A DNA stretch of 64,000 nt, taken from Alphaproteobacteria bacterium. GTDB taxonomy: Bacteria; Pseudomonadota; Alphaproteobacteria; UBA8366; Aestuariispiraceae. This document shows positions 36,426 to 47,800 of the stretch, in pieces (positions within the stretch are counted from its first letter, which is position 1; each line of letters begins with the position of its first letter). The DNA lies in the NCBI GenBank assembly GCA_033344895.1, contig JAWPMN010000001.1:3728001-3792000 (forward strand), in the 5' to 3' direction. The notes beneath the pieces are model-generated. The model made no database searches. It was not told the origin of the DNA and worked only from the letters and a program-made list of their open reading frames with translations. The position numbers were made by a program, and so were the translations under genes.

Positions 36426-36791
36426 ATGGAAGAGCTTCTGAGCGAATACTTTCCGATCCTGGTGTTCCTTGGCATCGCGATCGGTATCGCGGTCCTGATG
36501 ATCGCCGCCAGCATGATCATTGCTCGGCAGGCGCCGGATTCCGAAAAGCTCTCGGCATATGAATGCGGGTTCGAGGCGTTTGACGACGCGCGGTCCCGCT
36601 TCGACGTTCGTTTCTATCTGGTCACGCTTCTCTTCATCATTTTCGATCTTGAAGTCGCCTTCCTGTTTCCCTGGGCGGTGGCCTTGGGCGACATCGGGTT
36701 GTTCGGTTTCTGGTCGATGGTGATCTTTCTGGGAATTCTGACCATCGGCTTCATCTACGAATGGCGCAAAGGGGCTCTGGAATGGGAGTAA
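36426..36791 (+). CDS. nuoA: NADH-quinone oxidoreductase subunit A
   Basis: 121 residues from the ATG at 36426 (GGGGACC upstream); the open frame from 36264 is leader. Three membrane helices: [40 protein letters not shown] and [20 protein letters not shown]. Between the first two lie the conserved [20 protein letters not shown] with the Cys loop near the quinone site. It belongs to the membrane arm of complex I close to NuoH and the NuoBCD module. First gene of the nuoA-N operon; nuoB begins inside its last codons. Confidence 0.96.
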   Translation: MEELLSEYFPILVFLGIAIGIAVLMIAASMIIARQAPDSEKLSAYECGFEAFDDARSRFDVRFYLVTLLFIIFDLEVAFLFPWAVALGDIGLFGFWSMVIFLGILTIGFIYEWRKGALEWE

Positions 36792-37327
36792 CCACCACAC
36801 AACAGGGTGCCGTCCTTCCGCCGGGTGAAATGCAGAACCGGGCGATCGGCGCCGTTACCGACGAGCTGCAGGACAAGGGCTTCATCGTTGCCAATATGGA
36901 CAAGCTGGTCAACTGGGCCCGCACCGGTTCGATGTGGCCGATGACCTTCGGCCTGGCCTGCTGCGCGGTGGAAATGATCCACGCCTACATGCCGCGTTAT
37001 GATCTGGACCGCTTCGGTGTCGTCGTGCGGGCCAGCCCGCGCCAGTCGGACGTCATGATCGTTGCCGGTACGTTGACCAACAAGATGGCGCCCGCGCTAC
37101 GCAAGGTATACGACCAGATGGCGGAGCCCCGCTGGGTTATCTCCATGGGGTCCTGCGCCAATGGCGGCGGGTACTATCACTACAGCTATTCCGTCGTGCG
37201 TGGCTGCGACCGAGTCGTCCCGGTCGATATCTATGTGCCGGGCTGCCCGCCGACCGCCGAAGCGCTGGTCTATGGTGTGCTGCAGCTGCAGAAGAAGATT
37301 CGCCGCACCGGAACGATCGCCCGCTGA
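36782..37327 (+). CDS. nuoB: NADH-quinone oxidoreductase subunit B
   Basis: 181 residues from the ATG at 36782, 10 bases inside nuoA. It holds the last iron-sulfur cluster N2: tandem Cys in GLACCAVEM, Cys in [12 protein letters not shown] and Cys in [11 protein letters not shown]. Together with NuoD it forms the quinone-reduction site at the junction of the two arms of complex I. The basic loop [20 protein letters not shown] is typical. Translation is probably coupled to nuoA. Confidence 0.97.
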   Translation: MGVTTTQQGAVLPPGEMQNRAIGAVTDELQDKGFIVANMDKLVNWARTGSMWPMTFGLACCAVEMIHAYMPRYDLDRFGVVVRASPRQSDVMIVAGTLTNKMAPALRKVYDQMAEPRWVISMGSCANGGGYYHYSYSVVRGCDRVVPVDIYVPGCPPTAEALVYGVLQLQKKIRRTGTIAR

Positions 37328-37355
37328 TCGCGGCAAGAGGGGCAGGGACAGTCAC

Positions 37356-37988
37356 ATGAATGCCAATCTGGAAGCCTTGAGGGATCTGGGAGCATACATC
37401 GCCGCGAAGTTCGGCGATGAGATCGACGGTCACGAGCTGATCAACGGCCAGCTTGTGGTGACGGTCGGTCCGCAGAATCTTCTGAAGCTCTGCAAGTTCC
37501 TGCGCGACGATGCCCAGTGCCTGTTTCAACAGGTGTCGGATATCTGCGGGGTGGATTATCCGGATCGCGAAAAGCGTTTCGAGGTTGTCTATAACCTTAT
37601 GAGTTTCAAGCATAATCTGCGTTGTCGCGTGAAAGTCAATGCGGATGAGGACACGGCGGTTCCGTCGGTCGTCAAGATCTGGCCGGCGGCGAACTGGTTC
37701 GAGCGTGAAGTCTGGGACATGTACGGCGTGTTCTTCTCCGACCATCCCGACCTGCGCCGAATCCTGACGGATTATGGCTTTGACGGCCATCCGCAGCGCC
37801 GGGACTTCCCGCTGACGGGCTATGTCGAGGTCCGCTACGACGACGAGCAGCGCCGCGTGGTGTATGAGCCGGTCCGGCTCACCCAGGAATTCCGTAGCTT
37901 CGACTTCATGAGCCCGTGGGAAGGCATGACGCCGACTCTGCCGGGCGACGAGAAGGCCGAAGGCCAGCAGGAAGGGGACAAGGCATGA
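37356..37988 (+). CDS. nuoC: NADH-quinone oxidoreductase subunit C
   Basis: 210 residues from the ATG at 37356 with GGGGCAGGGAC upstream. The 30-kDa subunit signature is present: [40 protein letters not shown] and [14 protein letters not shown]. It is a separate protein, not fused to NuoD as in E. coli, which is normal for alphaproteobacteria. It scaffolds the hydrophilic arm of complex I. The stop overlaps nuoD as ATGA. Confidence 0.96.
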   Translation: MNANLEALRDLGAYIAAKFGDEIDGHELINGQLVVTVGPQNLLKLCKFLRDDAQCLFQQVSDICGVDYPDREKRFEVVYNLMSFKHNLRCRVKVNADEDTAVPSVVKIWPAANWFEREVWDMYGVFFSDHPDLRRILTDYGFDGHPQRRDFPLTGYVEVRYDDEQRRVVYEPVRLTQEFRSFDFMSPWEGMTPTLPGDEKAEGQQEGDKA

Positions 37989-39193
37989 GCGTCGCTGAAT
38001 CCTACAGCGGAACCAGCCAGGATCCGACGATCAAGACGCTGACCATGAATTTCGGTCCGCAGCACCCTGCGGCCCATGGCGTGCTGCGCATGGTCATGGA
38101 AATGGACGGCGAGGTCGTCGAGCGCCTTGATCCGCATATCGGTCTGCTGCACCGAGGCACCGAGAAGCTGATCGAGTACAAGACCTACCTGCAGGCTATT
38201 CCGTATTTCGATCGCCTCGATTACGTTGCGCCGATGGCGCAGGAGCACGCTTTTGTTCTGGCGACCGAGAAGCTGCTGGGAATTGAGCCGCCGATTCGCG
38301 GTCAATATATGCGCGTCCTCTTCGACGAGATCAGCCGCATTCTGAACCACCTTCTGAACGTGCCGGCCTATGCCATGGATGTCGGCGCGATGACCCCGAT
38401 GCTCTGGGCGTTTGAAGAACGCGAAAAGCTGATGGAATTTTACGAAGGTGTCTGCGGTGCCCGTCTGCACGCGGCCTTCTATCGCGTCGGTGGTGTCCAT
38501 CAGGACATGCCGGCCGACATGGCGGCGAAGATCGAGGAATGGGCCGACGGCTTTCCGAAGTTCATCGACGACATGGAAAGCCTGCTGACCGAGAACCGGA
38601 TATTCAAACAACGCTCGGTCGATATCGGCATCATCACGCCGGAAGAAGCCATGGCATGGGGCATGAGCGGCCCGGTGATTCGCGGCTCAGGCATTCCGTG
38701 GGACCTGCGCAAGTCGCAGCCCTATGACGTTTACGACAAGATGGATTTCGACATCCCGATCGGAAAGAACGGCGATTGCTACAGCCGCTATCTGGTCCGC
38801 GTCGAGGAAATGCGTCAGTCGCTGAAGATCATCAAGCAGTGCCTGGCCGAAATGCCGGCCGGGCCGGTCCTGTCGACCGATAGCAAAGTCGCGCCGCCGC
38901 GCCGGGGCGACATGAAGCAGTCGATGGAAGCGCTGATCCATCATTTCAAACTCTATACGGAAGGGTTCCACGTTCCGGAAGGGGAGACCTATACGGCCGT
39001 TGAGGCGCCAAAGGGCGAGTTCGGCGTGTATCTGGTTTCCGACGGATCCAACAAACCCTATCGCTGCAAGATCCGCGCGCCGGGCTTCGCGCATCTTCAG
39101 GCGATGGATCATGTCTGCAAGGGACACATGCTGGCCGACTCGGTCGCCATTCTGGGCGGTTTCGATGTCGTGTTCGGCGAGATCGACCGCTAA
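37985..39193 (+). CDS. nuoD: NADH-quinone oxidoreductase subunit D
   Basis: 402 residues from the ATG at 37985. The 49-kDa subunit has [20 protein letters not shown] near the N-terminus with the His residues lining the quinone cavity, [13 protein letters not shown], the Tyr region ending at [18 protein letters not shown], and the terminal segment [12 protein letters not shown]. It is related to the large subunit of [NiFe] hydrogenases but lacks the metal ligands. It reduces ubiquinone together with NuoB. Confidence 0.97.
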   Translation: MSVAESYSGTSQDPTIKTLTMNFGPQHPAAHGVLRMVMEMDGEVVERLDPHIGLLHRGTEKLIEYKTYLQAIPYFDRLDYVAPMAQEHAFVLATEKLLGIEPPIRGQYMRVLFDEISRILNHLLNVPAYAMDVGAMTPMLWAFEEREKLMEFYEGVCGARLHAAFYRVGGVHQDMPADMAAKIEEWADGFPKFIDDMESLLTENRIFKQRSVDIGIITPEEAMAWGMSGPVIRGSGIPWDLRKSQPYDVYDKMDFDIPIGKNGDCYSRYLVRVEEMRQSLKIIKQCLAEMPAGPVLSTDSKVAPPRRGDMKQSMEALIHHFKLYTEGFHVPEGETYTAVEAPKGEFGVYLVSDGSNKPYRCKIRAPGFAHLQAMDHVCKGHMLADSVAILGGFDVVFGEIDR

Positions 39194-39226
39194 GGCGGCG
39201 GTTCGACCAAGGGAAGCGGTTACGAG

Positions 39227-39832
39227 ATGACGGCTGAGAACTTCGAATTTACCGGCAAGCACCTCTCCGAAGCGGAGCGGGCGATCGCGAAATATCCGGA
39301 AGGCCGTCAGCAGTCGGCTGTTCTGGCGCTGCTGTTCGAGGCGCAGGAGCAGAACCATGCCAACGGCCATTACGTGACCGAGGCGGCCATGCGGAAAATC
39401 TCCGACATGTTGGACATGCCGTATATCCGCGTCATGGAGGTTGCCAGCTTCTTCACGCAGATCAATCTGGAGCCGGTCGGCGAGTTTCACATCCAGCTGT
39501 GCGGTACGACGCCCTGCATGCTGCGCGGCGCCGAGGACATTCGCGCCGCCATCGAATCCAAGTTGGGCATCCATGCCGGCCAGACGACGCAGGACCGCAA
39601 GTTCACGCTGACTGAAGTGGAATGCCTCGGGGCGTGCTGCAACGCGCCGATGGTCCAGATCAACGACGACTATTACGAAGACCTGACACCGGACATCATG
39701 TCGGACCTGATCGATCGGCTCGCCAAGGGCGAGGCCGTGACCCCGGGGCCGCAGAATGGTCGGATGTGCTCGGAACCGGAAGGTGGGCCGCAGACGCTGC
39801 AGTCCGGCCCGGCGCCGCAGGTCAAGAACTGA
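39227..39832 (+). CDS. nuoE: NADH-quinone oxidoreductase subunit E
   Basis: 201 residues. The thioredoxin-like 24-kDa subunit binds a [2Fe-2S] cluster (N1a) through Cys residues in QLCGTTPCMLRGAE and VECLGACCNAPMVQ. The region after about 165 (VTPGPQNGRMCSEPEGGPQT) is a low-complexity tail common in alphaproteobacterial NuoE. Part of the NADH dehydrogenase module with NuoF and NuoG. Thirty-three bases separate it from nuoD. Confidence 0.96.
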   Translation: MTAENFEFTGKHLSEAERAIAKYPEGRQQSAVLALLFEAQEQNHANGHYVTEAAMRKISDMLDMPYIRVMEVASFFTQINLEPVGEFHIQLCGTTPCMLRGAEDIRAAIESKLGIHAGQTTQDRKFTLTEVECLGACCNAPMVQINDDYYEDLTPDIMSDLIDRLAKGEAVTPGPQNGRMCSEPEGGPQTLQSGPAPQVKN

Positions 39833-39850
39833 CGGAAGGGGGCTGAAACC

Positions 39851-41164
39851 ATGCCGGATTGGTCTCCGCTCAAGGACGAGGATCGCGTCTTCCAGAATCT
39901 CTACGGGTACCACCCGTGGAACCTGGAATCGGCGAAAAGACGCGGCGCCTGGAAGGACACGAAGTCCCTGGTCGAACTCGGCCGGGAGAAGATTTGCGAG
40001 ATCGTCAAGGCGTCCGGTCTGCGCGGGCGAGGCGGTGCGGGCTTCCCCACCGGCCTGAAATGGTCCTTCATGCCGCCGGCCAATCCGGAGAAGCCGTCCT
40101 ATCTGGTCGTCAACGCGGATGAGTCCGAGCCCGGTACCTGTAAGGACCGGGAAATCATGCGCAACGATCCGCATACCTTCATTGAGGGCTGCCTTCTGGC
40201 CTCTGTCGGTATGGGCGCGCATGTCTGCTACATCTACATCCGCGGCGAATACCGCCTGGAATACCGTGTGATGGAACAGGCGATCGCTGAGGCCTATGAG
40301 GCCGGTCTGGTCGGCAAGAACGCCTGTGGTTCGGGCTACGATTTCGACATCTACATGCATCATGGCGCCGGGGCCTATATCTGCGGCGAGGAAACCGCGC
40401 TGCTGGAGAGCCTGGAAGGCAAGAAGGGTCAGCCGCGCCTGAAGCCGCCATTCCCGGCCATGGCCGGTCTGTATGGCTGCCCGACCACCGTGAACAATGT
40501 CGAAAGCATCGCGGTGACCGGCGAGATCCTGCGCCGTGGCGCGGAATGGTTCCTTGGCTTCGGACGGGAGAACAATTCCGGGACCAAGCTGTTCTGCGTC
40601 TCCGGGCACGTGGAGAAGCCCTGTAACGTCGAAGAAGCCATGTCGATCCCGCTGAAGGAATTGCTGGAACGGCATTGCGGCGGCGTGCGCGGTGGCTGGG
40701 ATAACCTGAAGGCAGTCATTCCGGGCGGTTCGTCCGTGCCGTTGATCCCGAAGGATATCTGCGACGATGTTCTGATGGATTTCGACGCGTTGAAGGAAGT
40801 GAAATCCGGCCTGGGCACGGCGGCGGTGATCGTGATGGATCAGTCCACCGACGTCATCAAGGCGATCGCCCGGCTGAGCTACTTCTACAAACATGAAAGC
40901 TGCGGCCAGTGCACGCCCTGCCGCGAAGGCACCGGCTGGATGTGGCGCGTCATGGAGCGACTGGTGCGTGGTGAGGCGGAGATCGAAGAGATCGACACAC
41001 TGCTGGAAGTCACCAAACAGGTCGAAGGGCACACGATCTGCGCTCTCGGCGACGCGGCGGCCTGGCCGATCCAGGGCCTGGTCCGTCACTTCCGCGACGA
41101 GATCGAAGACCGCATCAAGAACCGCACGCGCGTGGCCATGCCAGGCGCGGCGGCGGCTGAATAA
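39851..41164 (+). CDS. nuoF: NADH-quinone oxidoreductase subunit F
   Basis: 437 residues. The NADH-binding loop is [19 protein letters not shown], the FMN site includes [16 protein letters not shown] and [17 protein letters not shown], and cluster N3 is held by [17 protein letters not shown] plus a later Cys in [13 protein letters not shown]. It takes electrons from NADH as hydride to FMN and passes them one at a time to the cluster chain. Cytosolic tip of complex I. Confidence 0.97.
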   Translation: MPDWSPLKDEDRVFQNLYGYHPWNLESAKRRGAWKDTKSLVELGREKICEIVKASGLRGRGGAGFPTGLKWSFMPPANPEKPSYLVVNADESEPGTCKDREIMRNDPHTFIEGCLLASVGMGAHVCYIYIRGEYRLEYRVMEQAIAEAYEAGLVGKNACGSGYDFDIYMHHGAGAYICGEETALLESLEGKKGQPRLKPPFPAMAGLYGCPTTVNNVESIAVTGEILRRGAEWFLGFGRENNSGTKLFCVSGHVEKPCNVEEAMSIPLKELLERHCGGVRGGWDNLKAVIPGGSSVPLIPKDICDDVLMDFDALKEVKSGLGTAAVIVMDQSTDVIKAIARLSYFYKHESCGQCTPCREGTGWMWRVMERLVRGEAEIEEIDTLLEVTKQVEGHTICALGDAAAWPIQGLVRHFRDEIEDRIKNRTRVAMPGAAAAE

Positions 41165-41183
41165 GTAGGACGGGGCGCTGACC

Positions 41184-43265
41184 ATGGCGACGATAACGGT
41201 CAAGATTAACGGCGAAGAGCACGAGGTCGAGCAGGGCATGACGGTCCTGCAAGCGTGCGAGCAGGCCGGCGTGGAAGTGCCGCGCTTCTGCTATCACGAG
41301 CGGCTCTCCATCGCGGGCAACTGCCGCATGTGCCTGGTCGAAGTGAAGCCCGGCCCGCCGAAGCCGGCGGCGTCCTGTGCTTTGCCGGTCGCGCCGAACC
41401 AGGAAATCTTCACCGATACGGAGATGGTCCATAAGGCGCGTAACGGCGTCATGGAATTCCTGCTGATCAACCATCCGCTGGATTGCCCGATCTGCGACCA
41501 GGGCGGCGAATGCGACCTGCAGGACCAGGCCATGGCCTATGGCCGCAGCGGTTCGCGCTATGACGAGAACAAGCGCGCGGTCAAAGACAAGTATATGGGA
41601 CCGCTGATCAACACGATCATGACCCGCTGCATTCACTGCACGCGCTGTGTCCGCTTCGTCGCGGAAGTCGCCGGCGTCGAGGAAATCGGCCTGCTGAACC
41701 GCGGTGAAAATGCCGAGATTTCCAGCCTTGAGAAGGCGGTGGACAGCGAGTTGTCTGCCAACGTGATCGACCTGTGCCCGGTCGGCGCCCTGACGTCCAA
41801 GCCCTATGCGTTCGAAGCACGCCCCTGGGAATTGAAGAAGACCGAAAGCATCGATGTGATGGACGCCGTCGGCTCCAACATCCGCATCGACACGCGGGGC
41901 AACGAGGTCATGCGCGTGCTGCCGCGTCTGAATGAGGACGTGAACGAGGAATGGATTTCCGACAAGTCGCGTTATGCCTGTGACGGCCTGCGCCGTCAGC
42001 GCCTGGACCGCCCCTATGTGCGCGGCGAAGACGGCAAGCTGAAAGCGGCCTCCTGGCAGGACGCCATGACGGCGATCGCCAAGGCGGCATCCGGCCTGAA
42101 AGGCGCGGAGATCGCGGCGATTTCGGGCGACCAGGCCTGCGTGGAGAGCGTTTATTCCCTGAAGAAGCTGATGACGGCCCTGGGATCGCCCAATACCGAC
42201 TGTCGTCAGGACGGTGCCAAGCTGGATAGCGGCGTGCGTGCCGGGTACCTGTTCAACACCACCATTGCCGGGATCGATGAAGCTGACGCATTGCTGGTCG
42301 TCGGCGCGAACCTGCGGTGGGAAGCTCCGATCATCAATGCGCGGATCCGCAAACGGTGGCTGCATGGCGATCTGAAGGTCGCATCGGTCGGGCCCGCGGT
42401 TCAGACAACCTACGATGTGGACCACCTGGGCGCCGGACCGGAAACGCTGAAGGAACTGGCGGATGGGAAGCACCCCTTCGCCGATGTTCTGAAGAAGGCG
42501 GAACGCCCGATGCTGATTGTCGGCCCTGGGGCGGTGGCGCGCGAAGACGGCGCGGCGGTTCTGGCTGCTGCGAAGAAGATCGCGGACATGTGCGGTCTGA
42601 TCAAGGATGGCTGGAACGGCTTCAATGTCCTTCACACGGCCGCCGGCCGGGTTGGTGCGTTGGATCTTGGCTTCACGCCGGAAGAGGGCGGGGCGGATGC
42701 CGCCGGAATCGTCGCCGGTGCCAAGGCCGGGTCGATCAAGCTGGTATATCTGCTGGGCGTCGATGAAATGGATCTGACCGGCCTGAAGGACAGCGGCGCC
42801 GTCGTCGTCTACCAGGGGCACCATGGCGATGCGGGCGCCCATGCAGCGGATATCATCCTGCCGGGCGCGGCCTACACGGAAAAGAATGCCACCTTCGTGA
42901 ATACCGAGGGTCGGGTACAGCTGGCGCGGCGTGCCAACTTCCCGCCGGGCGACGCGAAGGACGATTGGGCCATTCTTCGGGCACTTTCGGAAACGCTGGG
43001 TAAACCGTTGCCCTGGATCGATTTCGACGGTCTGCGTCAGTCGATGCGCGCGGAGTTCCCGCATCTGGCCCGGATCGACGATGCCGAGGCGGCCACCTGG
43101 GCGGATTTCGGTGAGGCCGGTGCAATGGATTCCGCACCGTTCCAGTCGCCGATCGAAAACTTCTACATGACGGACCCGATCTCGCGGGCGTCCGAGACGA
43201 TGGCGGAATGCACGCAGGTCTTCGTGCTGGACCGCCAGGAAAAGGGGACCGGCACCAATGGCTGA
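41184..43265 (+). CDS. nuoG: NADH-quinone oxidoreductase subunit G
   Basis: 693 residues. An N-terminal 2Fe-2S ferredoxin domain ([18 protein letters not shown], Cys in AASCALP), then a His/Cys-bound cluster ([19 protein letters not shown]) and a 4Fe-4S site ([16 protein letters not shown], later Cys in [14 protein letters not shown]). The C-terminal molybdopterin-oxidoreductase-like domain has no cofactor in complex I. Length fits alphaproteobacterial and mitochondrial 75-kDa subunits. The stop codon lies inside nuoH (8-base overlap). Confidence 0.97.
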   Translation: MATITVKINGEEHEVEQGMTVLQACEQAGVEVPRFCYHERLSIAGNCRMCLVEVKPGPPKPAASCALPVAPNQEIFTDTEMVHKARNGVMEFLLINHPLDCPICDQGGECDLQDQAMAYGRSGSRYDENKRAVKDKYMGPLINTIMTRCIHCTRCVRFVAEVAGVEEIGLLNRGENAEISSLEKAVDSELSANVIDLCPVGALTSKPYAFEARPWELKKTESIDVMDAVGSNIRIDTRGNEVMRVLPRLNEDVNEEWISDKSRYACDGLRRQRLDRPYVRGEDGKLKAASWQDAMTAIAKAASGLKGAEIAAISGDQACVESVYSLKKLMTALGSPNTDCRQDGAKLDSGVRAGYLFNTTIAGIDEADALLVVGANLRWEAPIINARIRKRWLHGDLKVASVGPAVQTTYDVDHLGAGPETLKELADGKHPFADVLKKAERPMLIVGPGAVAREDGAAVLAAAKKIADMCGLIKDGWNGFNVLHTAAGRVGALDLGFTPEEGGADAAGIVAGAKAGSIKLVYLLGVDEMDLTGLKDSGAVVVYQGHHGDAGAHAADIILPGAAYTEKNATFVNTEGRVQLARRANFPPGDAKDDWAILRALSETLGKPLPWIDFDGLRQSMRAEFPHLARIDDAEAATWADFGEAGAMDSAPFQSPIENFYMTDPISRASETMAECTQVFVLDRQEKGTGTNG

Positions 43266-44304
43266 GTTGTTCGACGGCATTTGGTGGAGCGGCTACGTCT
43301 GGCCGACCCTCCTGACGGTGTTGCTGATCGTTGCGATCATGGTCCCGATCCTGATCGCCGTGGCCTATCTGACGCTGGCGGAGCGCAAGGTCATCGGCTG
43401 GATGCAATTGCGCAAGGGGCCGAATGTCGTCGGCCCGTTCGGTCTGCTGCAGCCGCTGGCGGACGGCCTGAAGCTGATGCTGAAGGAAACCGTCATCCCG
43501 TCGGGATCGAACCCGGTTCTGTTCCTGATCGCGCCGATGCTGACCTTCATCCTGGCGCTGATTGCCTGGGCGGTCATCCCGTTCGACGAGGGCTGGGTGC
43601 TGGCCGACATCAATGTCGGGGTACTGTATCTGTTCGCGATTTCGTCGCTGGGCGTCTACGGCATCATCATCGCGGGCTGGGCCTCCAATTCGAAATACGC
43701 CTTCCTCGGGGCCCTGCGCTCCGCCGCGCAGATGGTGTCTTATGAGGTCTCCATCGGCTTCGTCATCGTAACCGTGCTGATCTGCGTCGGTTCCTTGAAC
43801 CTCAGCGATATCGTCCTGGCGCAGGCCGGCGGCGGTTTCTGGAACTGGTACTTCCTGCCGTTGCTGCCGATGTTCGTCGTCTTCGTGATCTCGGCCCTGG
43901 CCGAAACGAACCGGGCGCCGTTCGATCTGCCGGAGGCGGAGGCGGAACTGGTGTCCGGCTATAACGTCGAATACTCCGCCATGGCCTTCGCCCTGTTCTT
44001 CTTGGGTGAGTACGCCAACATGATCCTGATGAGCGGCATGACCACGGTGCTGTTCCTGGGCGGCTGGCTGCCGCCGCTGGACATCGCGCCCTTCACCTGG
44101 GTGCCGGGCCCGATCTGGTTCGCGCTGAAGATCTGCTTCGTGCTGTTCATCTTCCTTTGGGTTCGCGCCACCTTCCCGCGCTACCGCTACGACCAGCTGA
44201 TGCGCCTGGGCTGGAAGGTCTTCCTGCCGCTGTCACTGTTCTGGGTGGTCGCGACCGCCGGTTTCCTGGTCGCATTCGACCTGCTGCCCACCGCGGCCAA
44301 TTGA
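43258..44304 (+). CDS. nuoH: NADH-quinone oxidoreductase subunit H
   Basis: 348 residues with about eight membrane helices. Conserved signatures: [20 protein letters not shown] in loop 1, [19 protein letters not shown], and [20 protein letters not shown] in the cytoplasmic loop that contributes acidic residues to the quinone chamber. It joins the peripheral arm to the antiporter-like subunits and is essential for coupling. Starts within the end of nuoG. Confidence 0.97.
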   Translation: MAELFDGIWWSGYVWPTLLTVLLIVAIMVPILIAVAYLTLAERKVIGWMQLRKGPNVVGPFGLLQPLADGLKLMLKETVIPSGSNPVLFLIAPMLTFILALIAWAVIPFDEGWVLADINVGVLYLFAISSLGVYGIIIAGWASNSKYAFLGALRSAAQMVSYEVSIGFVIVTVLICVGSLNLSDIVLAQAGGGFWNWYFLPLLPMFVVFVISALAETNRAPFDLPEAEAELVSGYNVEYSAMAFALFFLGEYANMILMSGMTTVLFLGGWLPPLDIAPFTWVPGPIWFALKICFVLFIFLWVRATFPRYRYDQLMRLGWKVFLPLSLFWVVATAGFLVAFDLLPTAAN

Positions 44305-44323
44305 GACAGAGGAGAGCTTCGAT

Positions 44324-44812
44324 ATGACTAGCCTCGACCGGACCGCGAAAGCCTTCCTGCTGAGCGAACTGCTCAGCGGCATGGCCCTGACCTTCAAGGC
44401 CATGTTCAAGCCGAAGCACACGATCAACTATCCCTACGAAAAGGGACCGTTGAGCCCGCGCTTCCGCGGCGAGCATGCACTGCGTCGCTATCCCAACGGG
44501 GAAGAGCGCTGCATCGCCTGCAAGCTGTGTGAAGCCGTGTGCCCGGCACAGGCCATCACCATCGAGGCCGAGCCGCGGGCCGACGGGTCCCGTCGGACGA
44601 CGCGCTACGACATCGACATGACAAAATGCATCTACTGCGGCTACTGCCAGGAGGCCTGTCCGGTCGATGCCATCGTCGAGGGGCCGAATTTCGAATTCGC
44701 GACCGAAACCCGCGAAGAGCTGTTCTACAACAAGGACAAGCTCCTCGCGAACGGTGAGCGTTGGGAGGCGGAAATCGCTTCCAACCTTGAATTGGACGCG
44801 CCCTACCGGTAA
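44324..44812 (+). CDS. nuoI: NADH-quinone oxidoreductase subunit I
   Basis: 162 residues. Two 4Fe-4S motifs of the 8Fe ferredoxin type, [16 protein letters not shown] and [16 protein letters not shown], carry clusters N6a and N6b on the path to N2. An amphipathic N-terminal helix ([20 protein letters not shown]) anchors it to the membrane arm. The leading [13 protein letters not shown] is typical of the mitochondrial-type TYKY subunit. Confidence 0.97.
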   Translation: MTSLDRTAKAFLLSELLSGMALTFKAMFKPKHTINYPYEKGPLSPRFRGEHALRRYPNGEERCIACKLCEAVCPAQAITIEAEPRADGSRRTTRYDIDMTKCIYCGYCQEACPVDAIVEGPNFEFATETREELFYNKDKLLANGERWEAEIASNLELDAPYR

Positions 44813-44841
44813 GGCCGGGCGACACTACGAGGGGGGAACCA

Positions 44842-45450
44842 ATGGCATTCGCCGGGTTCATGTTCTACATCTTCGCCGCGATCACCGTGGCGTGCGGGGT
44901 GATGGTCATCACGTCGCGCAATCCGGTGCATTCGGTGCTCTATCTGATCCTCGCCTTCTTCAACGCGGCGGGGCTCTTCGTCCTGATCGGCGCGGAGTTC
45001 CTGGCGATGATCCTCGTCGTGGTCTATGTCGGCGCGGTCGCGGTTCTGTTCCTGTTCGTCGTCATGATGCTGGACGTGAATTTCGTCGAACTGCGCAAGG
45101 GCGTGAAGAAATACGTCTATATCGGCGCGACGCTGGGCGGCATCCTGTTCCTCGAGCTGGGGCTCGCGGCGACATCCTGGACCCTTGGCCCGGAGATCGC
45201 GAATGTCGCGCTCAGCCCGGTGGCGGGTGACGTTCACAATACCCGCGCCATCGGCCAGGTGATCTACACCGACTATGTCTATCTGTTCCAGGGCGCGGGC
45301 ATGATTCTGCTGGTCGCCATGCTGGGTGCGATCGTGCTCACGCTGCGCAGTCGACCCGGCGTCAAGAAACAGATCATCGCCGACCAGGTAAACCGGTCCT
45401 CGAAGGACGAGGTTTCCGTGGTCAAAGTGCCAACCGGCAGCGGCGTGTAA
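44842..45450 (+). CDS. nuoJ: NADH-quinone oxidoreductase subunit J
   Basis: 202 residues with five membrane helices, starting [19 protein letters not shown]. The conserved helix 3 segment [20 protein letters not shown] contains the pi-bulge Tyr and Gly residues that move during coupling. Membrane arm of complex I, next to NuoA and NuoK. A GAGGGGGG ribosome-binding site precedes the ATG. Confidence 0.96.
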   Translation: MAFAGFMFYIFAAITVACGVMVITSRNPVHSVLYLILAFFNAAGLFVLIGAEFLAMILVVVYVGAVAVLFLFVVMMLDVNFVELRKGVKKYVYIGATLGGILFLELGLAATSWTLGPEIANVALSPVAGDVHNTRAIGQVIYTDYVYLFQGAGMILLVAMLGAIVLTLRSRPGVKKQIIADQVNRSSKDEVSVVKVPTGSGV

Positions 45451-45464
45451 AGGGAGGGCGCGAA

Positions 45465-45773
45465 ATGATCATCGGTCTCGAACACTACCTGACCGTTGCG
45501 GCGATCCTGTTCACGCTGGGTCTGTTCGGCATCTTCCTGAACCGCCGCAATGTCATCGTCATCCTGATGTCGGTGGAACTGATGCTGCTGGCGGTGAACA
45601 TCAATCTGGTCGCATTCTCAGCCTATCTGCAGGATCTGACTGGCCAGATCTTCGCCATGTTCGTCCTGACCGTGGCTGCGGCGGAGGCCGCCATCGGTCT
45701 GGCCATCCTTGTCGTGTTCTATCGCAACCGCGCCTCCATCGCGGTCGACGACGTCAGCAATATGAAGGGCTAG
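45465..45773 (+). CDS. nuoK: NADH-quinone oxidoreductase subunit K
   Basis: 102 residues, three membrane helices. Two buried glutamates of the proton path are present, in [15 protein letters not shown] and [17 protein letters not shown]. The usual start segment ([20 protein letters not shown]) and length match the family. Membrane arm, between NuoJ and NuoN. Short spacers on both sides (14 and 10 bases). Confidence 0.96.
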   Translation: MIIGLEHYLTVAAILFTLGLFGIFLNRRNVIVILMSVELMLLAVNINLVAFSAYLQDLTGQIFAMFVLTVAAAEAAIGLAILVVFYRNRASIAVDDVSNMKG

Positions 45774-45783
45774 AGACAGAGCC

Positions 45784-47781
45784 ATGGAAGCACTGATCGT
45801 ATTCCTTCCGCTGATCGGGGCGCTGATCGCCGGATTCGGCGGGCGCGCCATCGGCGGCCATAAAGGCGACGTCTTCGCGCAATGGGTCTCATCCGGCCTG
45901 CTGGTCGTGGCGGCGATTCTGTCCTGGATCACCTTCATACAGGTCGGCGGCCTCTTTGCCGGCGGCCAGGCGATGGAAGGCTACAAGATCGAGCTGCTGC
46001 GGTGGGTTGTCGTCGGTGATTTCGCCTTCGACTGGTCACTGCGCATCGACACGCTGACCGCCGTGATGCTGGTGGTCGTGACCACGGTGTCGTCGCTGGT
46101 GCATATCTATTCCATTGGATACATGCATCACGATCCGGGTATTCCGCGGTTCCAGGCCTATCTGAGCCTGTTCACCTTCATGATGCTGATGCTGGTGACC
46201 GCCGACAATCTGGTCCAGATGTTCTTCGGTTGGGAAGGCGTCGGTCTGGCGTCCTATCTGCTGATCGGGTTCTGGTACAAGAAGCCGTCGGCGAATGCGG
46301 CGGCGATCAAGGCGTTCGTCGTGAACCGTGTCGGTGATTTCGGCTTTGCGCTCGGCATCTTCGGCACCTTCGTGATGACCGGCGCGCTTGCCTTCGACGA
46401 TATCTTCGCCGCCATTCCTGGCATTGCCGCCAGCGAAGCCGAAGGGGCGGTCTTCACCTTCCTGTGGATGAGCTTCACGCCCGGTGAAGCGATTACCTGT
46501 CTTTGCCTGCTGCTGTTCATGGGGGCCATGGGCAAGTCGGCGCAGCTGGGCCTGCACACCTGGTTGCCGGACGCGATGGAAGGTCCGACTCCGGTCTCCG
46601 CGCTGATCCATGCCGCGACCATGGTGACCGCCGGTGTCTTCATGGTCTGCCGCCTTTCGCCGATGTTCGAATTCTCGGAAACGGCGTTGTTGGTCGTGAC
46701 CTTCGTCGGGGCAAGTACCGCCTTCTTCGCGGCGACGGTCGGCCTGACGCAGAACGACATCAAGCGTGTCATTGCCTATTCGACCTGTTCGCAGCTCGGC
46801 TACATGTTCTTCGCGGCTGGCGTCTCGGCCTATCCCGCGGCCATGTTCCACCTGTTCACGCATGCTTTCTTCAAGGCCCTGCTGTTCCTTGGCGCCGGTG
46901 CGGTGATTCACGCCGTCTCCGACGAACAGGACATGCGCAAGATGGGTGGGCTTGCGAAGCCGATCTGGAAGACCTGCGTGCTGATGTGGATCGGCTCTCT
47001 CGCCCTTGGCGGGATCGGTATCCCCGGCACGTATATCGGCTTTGCCGGCTTCTTCTCGAAGGACATCATTCTGGAATCGGCCTATGGCGCGCATACCGGG
47101 ATCGGCATGTTTGCCTTCTGGATGGGCGTGGCTGCGGCCATCATGACCGCATTCTATTCCTGGCGTCTGCTGTGGATGACCTTCCACACGCCGCCGCGCG
47201 CGGATGAGAAGGTGATGGCGCATGTCCATGAATCCCCGAATGTCATGCTGGTGCCGCTGTATGTGCTGGCCATCGGTGCGGTCTTCGCGGGCGCTGTGTT
47301 CTATCCGTACTTCACCGGTGACAACTGGCAGGCATTCTGGGGCGACTCGATCCTGATCCTGGAACAGCATGCCGCACTCGAGAACGCGCATCATGTGCCG
47401 CTCTGGGTGAAGTGGACCCCGCTGGTCGTTGGGATCATCGGGATCCTGGGGGCCATCCATGTCTATCGTCGCGGCCTGGATAAGGGGCGTGCGATCGGAC
47501 AGTTCTGGGGACCGTTCTACCAGTTCTCGTTCAACAAATGGTACTTCGACGAGCTCTACGACTTCCTGTTCGTTCGCCCGTCCTTCGCCATCGGCCGCCT
47601 GTTCTGGAAACGGGGCGACGGTACGGTCATCGACGGTCTGGGACCGGATGGAGTCGCGAAGACCACCAATCTGGCGGCAGGGCGCGTCAGCCTGCTGCAG
47701 AGCGGATATCTGTATCACTATGCGTTTGCCATGCTGATCGGCGTTGTCGTCCTGATCGGCTTCTACCTCCTGGCAGGCTAA
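45784..47781 (+). CDS. nuoL: NADH-quinone oxidoreductase subunit L
   Basis: 665 residues, about 16 membrane helices. The antiporter core is recognised by [19 protein letters not shown] (with the key Glu), [20 protein letters not shown] with [14 protein letters not shown], and [17 protein letters not shown]. The C-terminus ([20 protein letters not shown]) belongs to the long lateral helix that runs along the membrane arm. Distal proton-pumping subunit of complex I. Confidence 0.97.
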   Translation: MEALIVFLPLIGALIAGFGGRAIGGHKGDVFAQWVSSGLLVVAAILSWITFIQVGGLFAGGQAMEGYKIELLRWVVVGDFAFDWSLRIDTLTAVMLVVVTTVSSLVHIYSIGYMHHDPGIPRFQAYLSLFTFMMLMLVTADNLVQMFFGWEGVGLASYLLIGFWYKKPSANAAAIKAFVVNRVGDFGFALGIFGTFVMTGALAFDDIFAAIPGIAASEAEGAVFTFLWMSFTPGEAITCLCLLLFMGAMGKSAQLGLHTWLPDAMEGPTPVSALIHAATMVTAGVFMVCRLSPMFEFSETALLVVTFVGASTAFFAATVGLTQNDIKRVIAYSTCSQLGYMFFAAGVSAYPAAMFHLFTHAFFKALLFLGAGAVIHAVSDEQDMRKMGGLAKPIWKTCVLMWIGSLALGGIGIPGTYIGFAGFFSKDIILESAYGAHTGIGMFAFWMGVAAAIMTAFYSWRLLWMTFHTPPRADEKVMAHVHESPNVMLVPLYVLAIGAVFAGAVFYPYFTGDNWQAFWGDSILILEQHAALENAHHVPLWVKWTPLVVGIIGILGAIHVYRRGLDKGRAIGQFWGPFYQFSFNKWYFDELYDFLFVRPSFAIGRLFWKRGDGTVIDGLGPDGVAKTTNLAAGRVSLLQSGYLYHYAFAMLIGVVVLIGFYLLAG

Positions 47782-47800
47782 GAAGGGACCCGTAGGGACA

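Noticed and set aside
38687-41239. 850-codon minus-strand open frame
   Set aside because: Antisense to nuoD, nuoE and nuoF; composition is His/Arg/Gln-rich without any domain.
41115-43280. 721-codon minus-strand open frame
   Set aside because: Antisense shadow of nuoG.
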